Positions 33,619 through 43,474 are shown, counted from the stretch's first letter. The stretch is DNA of 64,000 nucleotides from Microcaldota archaeon (GCA_021799635.1 JAJZAB010000001.1:346505-410504), one strand, 5' to 3'. The notes: generated by a model from the sequence alone, not told the origin. Numbers and translations: made by a program.

Positions 33619-33785
33619 CAAGGTCCCTCAAAATTGCACTCGCTGCATCTGTATGTGTTTGTTATCTCTCTGCAGTGGTAGCATCGTATTATCTGCCCCT
33701 TCCCGCAGCGCGGACACTTGAATTCTGTATATTCATGAGTAAGCCTGCCGCACGAAACGCACACCTTGCCTGGTAAAACCGCCAT
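33618..33785 (-). CDS. Small zinc-finger protein (HVO_2753 type) upstream of EF1-beta
   Basis: 55 residues on the minus strand: MAVLPGKVCVSCGRL, then FKCPRCGKG, RCYHCRE and YRCSECNFEGP. Four CxxC knuckles form two zinc-binding ribbons. Such small proteins (DUF1610-related) nearly always precede aEF1-beta in archaea. The function is unknown; RNA or ribosome binding is the common guess. ATG at 33785, stop overlapping the EF1-beta start. Confidence 0.88.
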   Translation of the reverse strand: MAVLPGKVCVSCGRLTHEYTEFKCPRCGKGQIIRCYHCREITNTYRCSECNFEGP

Positions 33786-33848
33786 TTAAAACACCAAGAA
33801 TCCGAGGATATCTGTAGATTACACCTTTGTACAAAAACTAATATAAGA

Positions 33849-35699
33849 CTATCTATTTGCCCTCCTCTGTCCCCTGCTCCCGCCCCCCTTCATCCTTGAC
33901 AGTATAGTAAATAGCATAATCAGTATTATCAGGTCCAGTATGAGGATTATCCCAAGTACAAGCCAGATCATCGCTATAGTCGAAGTCGCGGTAAAGCTGA
34001 ATACGTTGGTTGTGGCCGCTGTGCTTGGCAGCTGCACAACAGTTGTGCTGGGCGCCCCCTGCACGAGGTTTTTGTATATGTTGTAAGTGTCGTTGCTAAT
34101 CTGCTGCGCGAGCAGGGCGGATGAGATGGCCTGGAAGGCGTAGGAGTGCGCCGTGGTCGCATTGGTCGCTGTGCTGGATTCCCTTATGTAGAACTGTGAC
34201 TCTTCGGCAAACTGGGTAGACCAGACGCCGTAGGTGGAGTTGACTGAAATTGACATCGCCATCGCATCAAGCTGCGCAGTAGACATGTTAGCATAGTTCG
34301 AAGACGCAGGTATCGCGTATGCGTAGTCAGCGTCTATGATCGCCAGAGGGTAGTTGCGGCTGGCGTAAGCTTCCTCAGCAGTGGCGTAGTAGAGGCTCTG
34401 CCCGAACTGCGCAGCCCTGGCTATCCTCGCCGAAGCGAGGGTGCTGAGCCCAGAGCCCGTGAACACGGTTGGTCCGCTCATGTTCGACGCCATGCCGTAC
34501 ATGAAGCTGGCAGCCTTGCACCAGCCTATGCCTTCCGCGCCGCTGTATAGGGCGTCAAGAACTTCATCAGTATCCAGCGCGCTGGTATTCTGCGAATATG
34601 CGCTTACTACAGATGATATGGTGTACGAGCCCCAAGCCTGCCTGAGTTCACCTGCTATCACCCATTCGTAGTTGCTTTCTGTCAGCTGGGGTGCGCTTAG
34701 GGACTCGCAGTACGCGGACGCGTTCTGCAGCGTCGCCAGCCCGCCTCTCCGCGTCGCATCGCTGCTCGCAAAATAGTATGCATTGATGTAGTCCAGGAAG
34801 CCTATGTCGGCTGCCGCGTAGAAGTATCCGCGAGAAGCTATCTGCCTGCTCTCGTTGATCACGCTGGACAGCTGACGCGTCACGTTGCCGAACCCAGGCT
34901 GTGTTATTGAGTCTATCTCGTATTGCGAGGTGTTGAGCGTAAAGTTTGCGAGCCTTGAGAACGCCGATACGGAGCAGTTGTTTGAGCAGCTGAGGTTTGC
35001 GTATGGCAGCGCTCCTGGGTTGTAATCGGTGTAAAAATTATAGTAAGTTTCATCTCCGCTGACTGACACGTTGTTGAAGGCATAGTATGCCTCCTGGCTT
35101 ATGTTTGCTACCTGTACCAGCGGTATGCCAAAATTCTGCTGCACTAGGTAGTAGAGCTCGTTCTCCTGGCTGCTGGCCGGCACTGCAGGGACCATTATGA
35201 ACTCCATGCCATTCAGCTTTGCAGCGTCCGCCTTGTCGTAGACCCCGCCTATAACGCCTATCGTCCCATTGCTGCTTATAGTGCCTGTCATGGTGAAATC
35301 AGACCTGAGGCGCCTTCCTGAGAGCGCAGATATGGCCAGCATTGTCATCGCAGCACCGGCGCTCGGCCCCGATACACTCTGGTTATTGTCAGATATAGTG
35401 TATGTAAAGTTGTAGTTGCTGTAGTTCAGCCCCAAATACTGCGTTGCGTACATAACTGCGGCCTGCGCAGAATCGAACGTGCTATTTCCAACGCTGCTCG
35501 GACCGTTTATAGCCACATATCCATCGCCGCTGGTGACCACAAGGGTGAAGGTTGTAAGGCTGCCAGAGTTGTTTGAAAGTATGACTGCTGGTGCGCGTAT
35601 GGTCGCAGTTCCTACCACCTGCGCTCCGAAAGCAGGATTAACCATGAGCGACATTGCGAGCGCTATCCCCATTAAGCAATAAATATTGAACCTTTGCAT
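33849..35699 (-). CDS. Secreted Lon-type (S16) serine protease
   Basis: 616 residues from the ATG at 35699. It has a cleavable-looking signal (MNPAFGAQ end near residue 26), an S16 protease domain (about 30-200) and a C-terminal membrane anchor followed by a basic tail (SRMKGGGSRGQRRANR). The catalytic Ser in SGPSAGAAM (Ser113) and Lys in YDKADAAK (Lys156) are 43 residues apart, as in Lon. No AAA+ domain exists, so it should cleave extracellularly without ATP, like other archaeal COG1750 proteins. The long middle part is helical and unrecognised. A presenilin-type protease gene lies upstream (41 bp). Confidence 0.88.
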   Translation of the reverse strand: MQRFNIYCLMGIALAMSLMVNPAFGAQVVGTATIRAPAVILSNNSGSLTTFTLVVTSGDGYVAINGPSSVGNSTFDSAQAAVMYATQYLGLNYSNYNFTYTISDNNQSVSGPSAGAAMTMLAISALSGRRLRSDFTMTGTISSNGTIGVIGGVYDKADAAKLNGMEFIMVPAVPASSQENELYYLVQQNFGIPLVQVANISQEAYYAFNNVSVSGDETYYNFYTDYNPGALPYANLSCSNNCSVSAFSRLANFTLNTSQYEIDSITQPGFGNVTRQLSSVINESRQIASRGYFYAAADIGFLDYINAYYFASSDATRRGGLATLQNASAYCESLSAPQLTESNYEWVIAGELRQAWGSYTISSVVSAYSQNTSALDTDEVLDALYSGAEGIGWCKAASFMYGMASNMSGPTVFTGSGLSTLASARIARAAQFGQSLYYATAEEAYASRNYPLAIIDADYAYAIPASSNYANMSTAQLDAMAMSISVNSTYGVWSTQFAEESQFYIRESSTATNATTAHSYAFQAISSALLAQQISNDTYNIYKNLVQGAPSTTVVQLPSTAATTNVFSFTATSTIAMIWLVLGIILILDLIILIMLFTILSRMKGGGSRGQRRANR

Positions 35700-35758
35700 A
35701 AGACCAGCGCTATACAATCCGAATCAACTTATAAAAACCTTGTTTTTTATTTCTGTTT

Positions 35759-36751
35759 TTACAGCTTTACAAAATTGAAAAGCACCGCGTACGCCGAAAC
35801 GGCGACCACAATGCCGAAGAACAACGGAGGTATGGCTGGCAGGGCCCTCTTGTACTTCCTCAGTATGGAGGTCGTTATAACCAGACCAAGCAGCGATCCA
35901 GCTATTATGAAAAAGCTAAGCATAAAATTCAGGCTGACCTTGTAAGCCGCCACCGCCACCATAAGCGGCGCCACCATGTCTCCGGTCCCGAGCTCTATCC
36001 GCGCAGCTATAGGCACCAGGCTCTCTTTGTAGAGCTTTGAGAAGATAGGGTTGACCTTCTCCACCGCCTTCCTGTCCTTCTCGTACTCGGCTACATCACC
36101 TCTGCTCAATTTGCTTTTCGGCACCGCCTCAACCTCATTTACTCCTATAAGGAACGCCAGGTTCCTGCCAGACATAGCCCTGGCCATGCTAACCATGTGC
36201 TTTGTCACGAAGACCGCGATGAAATCGTACACTGCAAGTATGGCCATAAAGATTATGGCTGCAAAGAAACCGAAGCTAAGACCCAGCACCACGCCAACTC
36301 CAACGCTGGCCAGCATGGCAACGGCGTTTCTGAGCTTCTGCCACTTATTCTTAAGCACCACTATCGCGAGCGCCAGCACCACCCCAGCTATCAAGTTCGT
36401 AGTTATCTGGTTGCCGAAAATAGTGAATACGACGGAGCTGTTCACAATCGCAAACAATATGTAAAATACGAAAAAGGAGGATATGAAGATCACCGCACCT
36501 TCAAGTATTATGAAGAATTTGTCACCCTTGTATATTTTTAGCAACAGCAGCATTACGGCAGTAAGGACGATTATGTAAGCCACGAGAAGGATGGCGCCAG
36601 ACGCCGATGAAATCACCTGCACGCTCTGCACCTGAGAATATGTCGCTCCAGAGAAGACCTGCGTGGCGATGAAGAGGCCGAAGAACTGGACTATCATAAA
36701 CATTACAAGTATCTGCAAAGTCTGCCTTGTCTCTATTACGCGCAACGGCAA
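35759..36751 (-). CDS. Presenilin/signal-peptide-peptidase family intramembrane aspartyl protease
   Basis: 330 residues, about nine membrane segments. The catalytic aspartates are in LAVYDFIAV (Asp176) and LGTGDMV (Asp258, the GxGD motif), and the C-terminal PAIPPL corresponds to the PAL motif. It cleaves membrane helices. The start is a TTG at 36751, 10 bp after the mcm stop; a later ATG (MFMIVQ) would cut into the first helix. Position next to a secreted S16 protease suggests shared processing of membrane or signal peptides, an inference from context. Confidence 0.9.
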   Translation of the reverse strand: MPLRVIETRQTLQILVMFMIVQFFGLFIATQVFSGATYSQVQSVQVISSASGAILLVAYIIVLTAVMLLLLKIYKGDKFFIILEGAVIFISSFFVFYILFAIVNSSVVFTIFGNQITTNLIAGVVLALAIVVLKNKWQKLRNAVAMLASVGVGVVLGLSFGFFAAIIFMAILAVYDFIAVFVTKHMVSMARAMSGRNLAFLIGVNEVEAVPKSKLSRGDVAEYEKDRKAVEKVNPIFSKLYKESLVPIAARIELGTGDMVAPLMVAVAAYKVSLNFMLSFFIIAGSLLGLVITTSILRKYKRALPAIPPLFFGIVVAVSAYAVLFNFVKL

Positions 36752-36761
36752 AATATCCCTT

Positions 36762-38825
36762 CTACTCGTTTTCGTGCCTTATGGTCTTCACAATGCCCTG
36801 GTGCGGCCTGAATATATCCCCTATCTTCTCGAGCTCCACGATGTACCTGTTAACCGTGGCGATGTCTATGCTGTTTTTCTCGGCTTCCTCCACAACGCGC
36901 TGCATCTTCGCGCTGCCCTCGCTCTCCTCCAACCTCTTTATTATGTTAAGTATTATGTTCATCCTGTCAACTTTCTCTCTTGGCATCCCTGTAGATATTA
37001 TGTCTATGTCAAACCTGCCGCCGCTGTCCACAGCCAGCGTCTTCAGCATGAACTCGTTGAGCATTATGGCATTATCTGCATCTGGAATCTCAACTATCTT
37101 AGAAAGCCTGACCTTCGCGCTCGCCTCTGCCATCCTAACAAGGCCTTCTATCTGCCTTGGAGTTATTGGCACGGCGCCCCTCTTCGCCCCCATCTTCCTA
37201 AGCTCTATATAATACTCCTGTATCCTTTTGGAAGCCTCTGGAGTAAGCATCGGGTAGATGTTCTTTCTGGCGTATGCTATGTATTTCCTGAGCAGCTCTC
37301 CGTCTATCGGTGGTTTCTCAACCTGCTCGTACCCTTCCATCTCAAGTATCTGCGCCCCAGCGGCCTCGTGCTGCGTTAGTATGTGTTTTGCTATACTCTT
37401 ATCAAGCTCTTCGTCAAGTATATCTCTTATCGGGAATATAAGGTCAAACCTCGAGAGCAGGGTCGGCGGTATGTCAAACTGGTCTGCGGGGTACATGTTC
37501 TGGTCAAACCTGCCGAATTTCGGATTTGCAGCTGCCAGGACCGCAGCCCTGGCGTTGAAGGTCGCTATTATGCCAGCTTTGGCTACGCTTATGGTCTGCG
37601 ATTCAAGCGCTTCGTGCAGCGCGGCCCTGTCGTCTTCTCCTACCTTATCAAACTCGTCTATCGCCACCACCCCCCCGCTGCCGAGCACCAGGGCGCCGGC
37701 CTTAAGAGTCCATCCGCCCTCTGAGAACTCGTCCCTCTCAGCCACAGCTGTCATCCCGCCCCCAGTTATAGACTTCCCGCTTACATATATTCCCTTGGGC
37801 ACAAGCTTGGTAACAGACTGCAATATCCTTGTCTTTGCGCTCCCCGGGTCGCCTATCAGCAGGATGTGCATGTCTGACCTTATGAGGCCGCCATCTATGA
37901 GGGTCTTTCCAGGAGTCCCGCCGAAAAGCTGGAGCGCCACCGCCCTCTTTATTTCATCATATCCGTATATTGACGGTGCAATGGATTTTGCTATTTTCTT
38001 GAATATTTCCTGGTCCTTGCCAAGTTCCTTTATTACCCTCTCCTCATCTTCGCTTATCTGGAGCTCGGCAAACTCCTTCTGTTTTGGTATAACCGATATG
38101 GTGTCCAGGAACATCGTGTAGATGTCGTGATCAAGCTTTCCCCTGGCGTTCCGGCGAGGCCTTATCCTAAGTATGCCGGTGAGCTCTATCCTGTCCCCAG
38201 GTATTACTGTATTTACCAGGTCGTCCTCTATCCACACCTCAAGCTGCCACGTCGGCGAACTGCCGCGCAGCCGTTCAAGAGGATCCTGCACTGCTATCTT
38301 CTGAAGATTTATGAACTGCGATTCTTCAGCAACCTGCCTGAGAGACCTCCTCTTGCACTGCAGGCATATGTCCGGAAGGTCGTCCTTCCCTGCCCTTATC
38401 TTGTAAGTGGCGCCGCAGTAGGTGCATTTGTATGAACCTACCTTAACCTTTGGATTTATCTCCGATCTTTTAACAATAAGGCTATCAAGCATTATCATCT
38501 TGCTTATGTAAGAAGAGCCGACGTCCTGGACCAATGGTGTATTTACGTTTTGGCCGAAGAATCTAACGTGTATTTCCCCACTGCCAAGCTCTATGGTTCC
38601 CATCCTACCAACGAGCGATTCTGTCGCAGCTTCAACTATATGGTCAGGCTGCTCAACCAGTGCCTCAGCCAGCTCCGGGTCAAACTTAGCCAGGTCTTTG
38701 AAATCCACGAGCAGGCTTCTCTTCTCTGGGAATTGTATGGCCAGGGAGTTTATCCGGTCGGCGTAGTGCCTGTCAAAGAATTCGTCAAACTTTGATTTTA
38801 TCAGCTCTTTGTCAGCGTCGGCCAT
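36762..38825 (-). CDS. mcm: Replicative helicase MCM
   Basis: 687 residues. N-terminal domain with a zinc site CTYC (134-137) and CLQC (154-157), AAA+ core with Walker A GDPGSAKT (325-332), Walker B VVAIDEFD (387-393), the arginine finger SRFDLIF, and a C-terminal winged helix. It unwinds DNA at forks after loading by Orc1/Cdc6. Single copy in the window. The membrane protease gene follows directly on the same strand. Confidence 0.96.
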   Translation of the reverse strand: MADADKELIKSKFDEFFDRHYADRINSLAIQFPEKRSLLVDFKDLAKFDPELAEALVEQPDHIVEAATESLVGRMGTIELGSGEIHVRFFGQNVNTPLVQDVGSSYISKMIMLDSLIVKRSEINPKVKVGSYKCTYCGATYKIRAGKDDLPDICLQCKRRSLRQVAEESQFINLQKIAVQDPLERLRGSSPTWQLEVWIEDDLVNTVIPGDRIELTGILRIRPRRNARGKLDHDIYTMFLDTISVIPKQKEFAELQISEDEERVIKELGKDQEIFKKIAKSIAPSIYGYDEIKRAVALQLFGGTPGKTLIDGGLIRSDMHILLIGDPGSAKTRILQSVTKLVPKGIYVSGKSITGGGMTAVAERDEFSEGGWTLKAGALVLGSGGVVAIDEFDKVGEDDRAALHEALESQTISVAKAGIIATFNARAAVLAAANPKFGRFDQNMYPADQFDIPPTLLSRFDLIFPIRDILDEELDKSIAKHILTQHEAAGAQILEMEGYEQVEKPPIDGELLRKYIAYARKNIYPMLTPEASKRIQEYYIELRKMGAKRGAVPITPRQIEGLVRMAEASAKVRLSKIVEIPDADNAIMLNEFMLKTLAVDSGGRFDIDIISTGMPREKVDRMNIILNIIKRLEESEGSAKMQRVVEEAEKNSIDIATVNRYIVELEKIGDIFRPHQGIVKTIRHENE

Positions 38826-38963
38826 TTTATCCCACAGAGCACTAGTAAATATATATTATTTAGCAGGGCAAATTAATTATATTGGTTGTTTTAAGATTGA
38901 CAGAGTGTTATTTCTAGGCACATTTTTTATATTGTCTAGTAAAAGGCTTTTAGTGGCATATAC

Positions 38964-40613
38964 ATGGAAAAGATAATAGTTACGGCCGCGCTGCCGTACT
39001 CGTACTCGATACCCCACCTGGGCAACTTCGTCGGCTCAGTCCTGCCTGCCGACGTTTACTACAAATATCTCAGGATGAAGGGTGCCGATGCAATATTCAT
39101 ATGCGGCTCAGACCAGCACGGCACCTCAGGAGAGCTGAAGGCCATGAAGGAAGGGAAGGACCCGGAGGAGCTTTCTAACGAGATGCACGCCAAGCTGAAG
39201 AAGCTCTTCGATAGCTACGAGTGCTCGTTCACTTTCTATGGAAAGACCCACACGCCGGAGAACAGGGATACAGTCTACGAATTCTTCAATTCGCTCAACA
39301 AAAACGGCTACATAGGCGAAACAGAGAGTGAAATGCCATACTGCAATGTAGACAACATGATCCTGGCTGATTCCTTCATAGAAGGGACGTGCCCGTTCTG
39401 CTCCTATACAAAAGCGAAGGGCAACCAGTGCGAAAATTGCGGCAGGCTGTTAGACCCAGCGCAGCTGGTGGAGCCAAGGTGCACAATTTGCCACAAGTAT
39501 GATATCACATTCAAGAAGGTCAAGAACCTCGCCCTTCTTCTTGACAAGCTGCAGGATGAGATAGAGCGCTTCATAAAGGAAAGGTCAAAGAACCACTGGA
39601 GCAAGTCGGCTAAGAACAAGGCGCTCAGCTACATAAAAGAGGGCCTGAAGCCGAGGGACATAACTAGGAAAACAAGGTGGGGCTTTCCTGTCCCGCTCAA
39701 GGGCTTCGAGGACACAAAGCTGTACGTCTGGTTTGACGCTCCAATAGGATATATAGGCATAACCAAGGAATGGGACAACAACAGGTGGAGGGAATACTGG
39801 TTGGGCAAGGACACAAAGCTGATACAATTCATGGGCAAAGACAATATAGAGTTCCATGCTCTTGTGTGGCCGGGCATGCTGATCGGATCGGCTCTCGGGT
39901 TTCCGCTTCCGTACACCATAAAGGCGTCGGAGTACCTTCTTGACCACGGCTTGAAATTCTCAAAGAGTTCGGCAACAGGCCTAGACATGCAGGCCGCCCT
40001 TGGAATCCTGGAGCCGGACTACTGGAGGTTCGCGCTAATCAGCCTGTATCCGGAAACCGCAGATACGGAGTTCTCCACAGAAACAATGTTCAGCATAGTA
40101 AACGGAGTTATGAACGACAACATCGGGAACTTTGTCAACAGGGCGCTGAGCATGGCAAAGAGGGATGCGCCAAGGCGGCAATTGAGAATTGCAATCGAGG
40201 ACGGGTACAGGAAAGAGGCCGAGAATATAATAAAAGAATATATCTCAAATTTCGAGAGCCTGAATCTGAGGGAGGCAATGCGCTGCGTGGTGGCGCTGTC
40301 AACCCTCGGAAACTCAATAATAGGCAACAAGCAGCCCTGGCTGCTATCGAAGAAGGCTGGGAGCGACGCCGACGCTGCCGAGGAGCTAAATAGGGTGCTT
40401 GGCACCGTAGTTTGCCTGGTATACAAGGTAGGAATACTCATATGGCCTTTCGCTCCAGGTGCAAGCGGAAAGATTCTAAGTTATTTCAAGGTGAATTCGG
40501 AGCCTAGGATGGACATGTTAGATCAGGAACCAAAGCTCGACACAAGCAAAGAGGTGAAACCGATATTCACCAAATTGCCTGAGTCCTTCGCAGAACACAT
40601 AACTAAGGGGTAG
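38964..40613 (+). CDS. metG: Methionyl-tRNA synthetase, catalytic subunit
   Basis: 549 residues. Class I motifs PHLGN (replacing HIGH) near residue 19 and KFSKS near 335, with a CP1 zinc region of paired knuckles (CPFCSYTKAKGNQCENCG and CTICHK). The anticodon domain is present, but the C-terminal tRNA-binding (EMAP/Trbp111-like) domain is not: the protein ends soon after the anticodon bundle. That domain is encoded separately at 40735-41061 on the other strand. TATA-like ttttttata lies about 45 bp before the ATG. Confidence 0.95.
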   Translation: MEKIIVTAALPYSYSIPHLGNFVGSVLPADVYYKYLRMKGADAIFICGSDQHGTSGELKAMKEGKDPEELSNEMHAKLKKLFDSYECSFTFYGKTHTPENRDTVYEFFNSLNKNGYIGETESEMPYCNVDNMILADSFIEGTCPFCSYTKAKGNQCENCGRLLDPAQLVEPRCTICHKYDITFKKVKNLALLLDKLQDEIERFIKERSKNHWSKSAKNKALSYIKEGLKPRDITRKTRWGFPVPLKGFEDTKLYVWFDAPIGYIGITKEWDNNRWREYWLGKDTKLIQFMGKDNIEFHALVWPGMLIGSALGFPLPYTIKASEYLLDHGLKFSKSSATGLDMQAALGILEPDYWRFALISLYPETADTEFSTETMFSIVNGVMNDNIGNFVNRALSMAKRDAPRRQLRIAIEDGYRKEAENIIKEYISNFESLNLREAMRCVVALSTLGNSIIGNKQPWLLSKKAGSDADAAEELNRVLGTVVCLVYKVGILIWPFAPGASGKILSYFKVNSEPRMDMLDQEPKLDTSKEVKPIFTKLPESFAEHITKG

Positions 40614-40734
40614 TGCTGTAAAAAATCCTGCCTATTTTGCCTCACCACCGCGCAGCGTCGCCAACTCCCCCCATCCAAAACGCGTATTTCCGTCTATTAG
40701 CCTGCTGCAATATGGTTTGTTTTTTGTTGCGGTA

Positions 40735-41061
40735 TCATCTCACTCTGCTTCCAATTTCAACCTCCTTATCTACCTGCAGCAGCGCCACGTTTTTTACGTC
40801 TTCAGCCGCGAGAAGCATGCCTTCAGAGATGTAGCCCGCGATACTCTTGGATTCCAGGTTCACTACCGCTACCACATTCTTGCCCAGCAATTCCTCGCGC
40901 GTGTAGTGATCTTTAATTCCAGCGGCTATGTTCTTCACACCAATCTCCTTCCCGAAGTCTACTTTCAGTCCATACATGGGCTTTCTGGAATTGAGTTCTT
41001 GGGCATCAACTATCCTACCTACCCTAATGTCAATAGCAGCAAACTCTTCTATAGTTACCAT
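40735..41061 (-). CDS. metG2: MetRS beta subunit / tRNA-binding OB-fold protein
   Basis: 108 residues: IDIRVGRIVDA, GLKVDFG, NIAAGIKDHY, GKNVVAVVNLESKSIAGYISEGMLLAA are the Trbp111/EMAP-II fold signatures. In many organisms this is the C-terminal domain of MetRS; here it is a separate chain. It would dimerise and add non-specific tRNA affinity. ATG 41061 (MVTIEEF) chosen; an upstream in-frame start adds three residues. It is convergent with metG. Confidence 0.9.
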   Translation of the reverse strand: MVTIEEFAAIDIRVGRIVDAQELNSRKPMYGLKVDFGKEIGVKNIAAGIKDHYTREELLGKNVVAVVNLESKSIAGYISEGMLLAAEDVKNVALLQVDKEVEIGSRVR

Positions 41062-41163
41062 AATGCTCACCAGAAGAAACTGTCAAATAACAAGAGTAGT
41101 TGGCATTTGCAGATATAAATACGTTTTGAGCCTGGCCATGCTCCGCAATTGAAATCAGCAGCA

Positions 41164-41835
41164 TCAATCTCCAAAATAATCATTCCCATCCTTGCCGGCT
41201 TTTGCATCCTGGTTGGCCCAGAGGCACAGCGTAGCTACGGAACAGTACGGATGCCATTTCTTTGAGAGCAATTCCACTCTTTTTCTGTCAGGTATGGTTC
41301 GCAGCCGGTAAACCTTTTGTATAGCCTTCCTTATCCCAAGATCGTCTGCCGGCATAACATCAGGCCTGCCGAGGCAGAATATAAGGAACATCTCTGCAGT
41401 CCATCTGCCTATGCCACGGACCCGACTTAGGCTTTTTATAACCTCATCGTCCCCCATTTTCTCCAGCGCCTCAAGCTCAAGCACCCCCCTTTCCATCATC
41501 TCACACAGGTCTTTGATGTATGAATATTTCTGCGGGGATATTCCAGCTCCCCTAACTACCTTTTCATCTGTGTGCAGAAATTCCGGCGGTTTTGGTATCC
41601 TTCCTCCGTATATATTTTTGAATCTCCCCAGTATTGCCCTTGCAGCATTTCCTGCAAGCTGCTGAAAAATAATTGATTCGATAAGTGCTCCGTAGTAATC
41701 AGCGTCAAGTTCTATCTTTTTGTAGTCCGCGGCGTCCAGCACCTTCGCCAACCTCCGATCATTCCGTCTCAGGTAGGCCACGCCTCTTCTCCACAGCTTT
41801 TCATTCTCCAGAGTATAGGAGTTCCTTCCAGCCAT
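41164..41835 (-). CDS. DNA-3-methyladenine glycosylase II-like (HhH-GPD)
   Basis: 223 residues. Helix-hairpin-helix RVRGIGRWTAEMFLIF (139-153) and the following PADDLGIR (Asp165 the likely catalytic Asp) identify the HhH-GPD superfamily, AlkA branch. No C-terminal FeS cysteine cluster, in agreement with AlkA rather than Nth/MutY. It would remove alkylated purines in base excision repair. Single gene. Confidence 0.88.
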   Translation of the reverse strand: MAGRNSYTLENEKLWRRGVAYLRRNDRRLAKVLDAADYKKIELDADYYGALIESIIFQQLAGNAARAILGRFKNIYGGRIPKPPEFLHTDEKVVRGAGISPQKYSYIKDLCEMMERGVLELEALEKMGDDEVIKSLSRVRGIGRWTAEMFLIFCLGRPDVMPADDLGIRKAIQKVYRLRTIPDRKRVELLSKKWHPYCSVATLCLWANQDAKAGKDGNDYFGD

Positions 41836-42020
41836 AAGAAATTAATCTGTAAAATCATTATAAATACATTATCAAGTCTCTAGCACTGGCTTGCATTTTG
41901 CAGACAAAACAAAATGCAACCCAGGGACTAAAAATCCCTAGGAATTAGTGGAATTATTGGACAAAACCCACGTGCCGTAACATATTAATATCTCAATATG
42001 CAATAAATACACTGATCAAA

Positions 42021-42548
42021 ATGTACGCGCAGAAAGAATTTGGGAATGACAAATCTTTAAGGTCATTTGAATATATGCTCAACAACAGAATTCCCGCAGA
42101 CTACTATACAGTAATAGTTGAAGTGTCAAAAGTTGAAATGAGGCGCACCAAGGCAATAAGCAGCAAGCCTCGCGACTACCTGAAGCTGGACGTGCCCCTG
42201 GATTATATGACACAACCAATATTTATCCATACCGCTTCTCCGACAGAGCTTAAGATTCGGCACAAATCAAGTACGCCTGGAGTGTATGGAGAGAATGAAA
42301 GAAACGAGAAAAGGCTGTACGAGCTCTATGAAAAAATAAGAAGTGAGATAGATAGGTACGGGAAATGCAAGGTAAAGATACCAGTCTCATGGAAGTTTAG
42401 GCGCCACATATCTGACATAACCGGACCACAGGATCCCTTCCTGGTGCACACTCTACGCGACGGTGAAAACCAACCAGAGGTGTTGGAGCGGCCGCGCGAC
42501 AGGACTGTACAACTCAACCTGCTCGCCTTTGAGCGCACCGACAAGTAA
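42021..42548 (+). CDS. Hypothetical protein
   Basis: 175 residues, soluble and basic, with no recognised family. The central part (YYTVIVEVSKVEMRRT, YLKLDVPLDYM, FIHTASPTELKIRH) is beta-rich; the C-terminal half holds a helix of about 25 residues (RNEKRLYELYEKIRSEIDRYG) and ends Arg-rich (VLERPRDRTVQLNL). A near-leaderless start is possible: an AT-rich box (tattaatatctcaatatg) lies 20-40 bp upstream. S8e follows in the same direction 150 bp later. Confidence 0.6.
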   Translation: MYAQKEFGNDKSLRSFEYMLNNRIPADYYTVIVEVSKVEMRRTKAISSKPRDYLKLDVPLDYMTQPIFIHTASPTELKIRHKSSTPGVYGENERNEKRLYELYEKIRSEIDRYGKCKVKIPVSWKFRRHISDITGPQDPFLVHTLRDGENQPEVLERPRDRTVQLNLLAFERTDK

Positions 42549-42696
42549 CGGTGCAGGGATACTGCGCATGAAAAGGAAAAACCAAGTCTTTCCATGCTGC
42601 GACCGCCAGGACAGCAACCTATAAATAGTTTTAATACAGTCTTTATCTGCAAATTTAAGAAACAATTTTCCTGTGCAATTCAAATTAAGTGATATC

Positions 42697-43095
42697 ATGA
42701 GCCAATTCAGCATGCAGCTGCACTCAAAATCCCCAACAAAGGGATCAGGCAACGGCAAGAGGAGGATAAAGGCAAGGGATAAAAAGAAGAGTGAGATTGG
42801 AAACTATTTCTCATCTACAAAAATGGCGGAAAATAACCAAACAAGGATGATGAGGAGGAGGGGAGGCGCACGCACTCCGGTACTAAAAAATGCCGGTTAT
42901 GTAAACCTACTTACAAAAGATGGATACAAAAAGGTAAAGATAAAAGGTGTGCTAGAATCTAGGGACAACAGGAACTTTGCAAGGCAGAACATAATAACGA
43001 AAGGCACGGTAATAAATACTGAAATTGGTAAGGCCGAGGTCATAAACAGGCCAGGAAGGGAAGGCAGCATAAACGCAAGGCTGATAGGGTCCTGA
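42697..43095 (+). CDS. rps8e: Small ribosomal subunit protein S8e
   Basis: 132 residues. KSPTKGSGNGKRRIKARDKKKSEIG opens the protein, followed by RRRGGARTPVLKNAGYVNLLTKDGYKKVKIKGVLESRDNRNFARQNIITKGTVI, characteristic of S8e; the C-terminal RPGREGSINARLI completes it. The start at ATG 42697 is chosen over an earlier GTG at 42673. The next gene starts 2 bp after the stop. Confidence 0.92.
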   Translation: MSQFSMQLHSKSPTKGSGNGKRRIKARDKKKSEIGNYFSSTKMAENNQTRMMRRRGGARTPVLKNAGYVNLLTKDGYKKVKIKGVLESRDNRNFARQNIITKGTVINTEIGKAEVINRPGREGSINARLIGS

Positions 43096-43096
43096 C

Positions 43097-43474
43097 ATGC
43101 CGGTGCTGGTTTTTGAATGCGACTCTTCAGAGTCAGACGCGCTAAAGAAAGCCCTAGAATACGATCCGTATCTTGACAAGGAGACTAGCCCAGAGGAGCT
43201 GAAAAGGATTGCGGGAGACAAGAGTGCAAACATAATATTTGCAAGACAAGCGTATGATCTGAGAAATGGGGCTTCTTTCGGCCTTGACCCTAAAAAATAC
43301 TATCTCTATATAAAGGCGAGCGAGGAGTTTTTAAGGGCCGCGGAAGAAAAGCTAAAAAAGAATTTCAAAACAGTAAAGGTTGCCACCAAGGAAGAAGAGC
43401 GGAAGGTGGTGGATAAGATAGATGATGAAGAGAGCAGGGTTAATTCAAGCATAGGAGCGATATTTGGTGGTTGA
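43097..43474 (+). CDS. Hypothetical protein between S8e and argF
   Basis: 125 residues, charged, without cysteine pairs or membrane segments. It reads like a small alpha/beta domain: VLVFECDSS, KKALEYDPYLD, NIIFARQAYDLRN, KKYYLYIKAS, then a helix and an acidic/basic tail. I do not recognise the family. It sits in a tight run with rps8e (1-bp gap) and argF (0-bp gap), so it is probably expressed with ribosomal protein S8e. Confidence 0.7.
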   Translation: MPVLVFECDSSESDALKKALEYDPYLDKETSPEELKRIAGDKSANIIFARQAYDLRNGASFGLDPKKYYLYIKASEEFLRAAEEKLKKNFKTVKVATKEEERKVVDKIDDEESRVNSSIGAIFGG

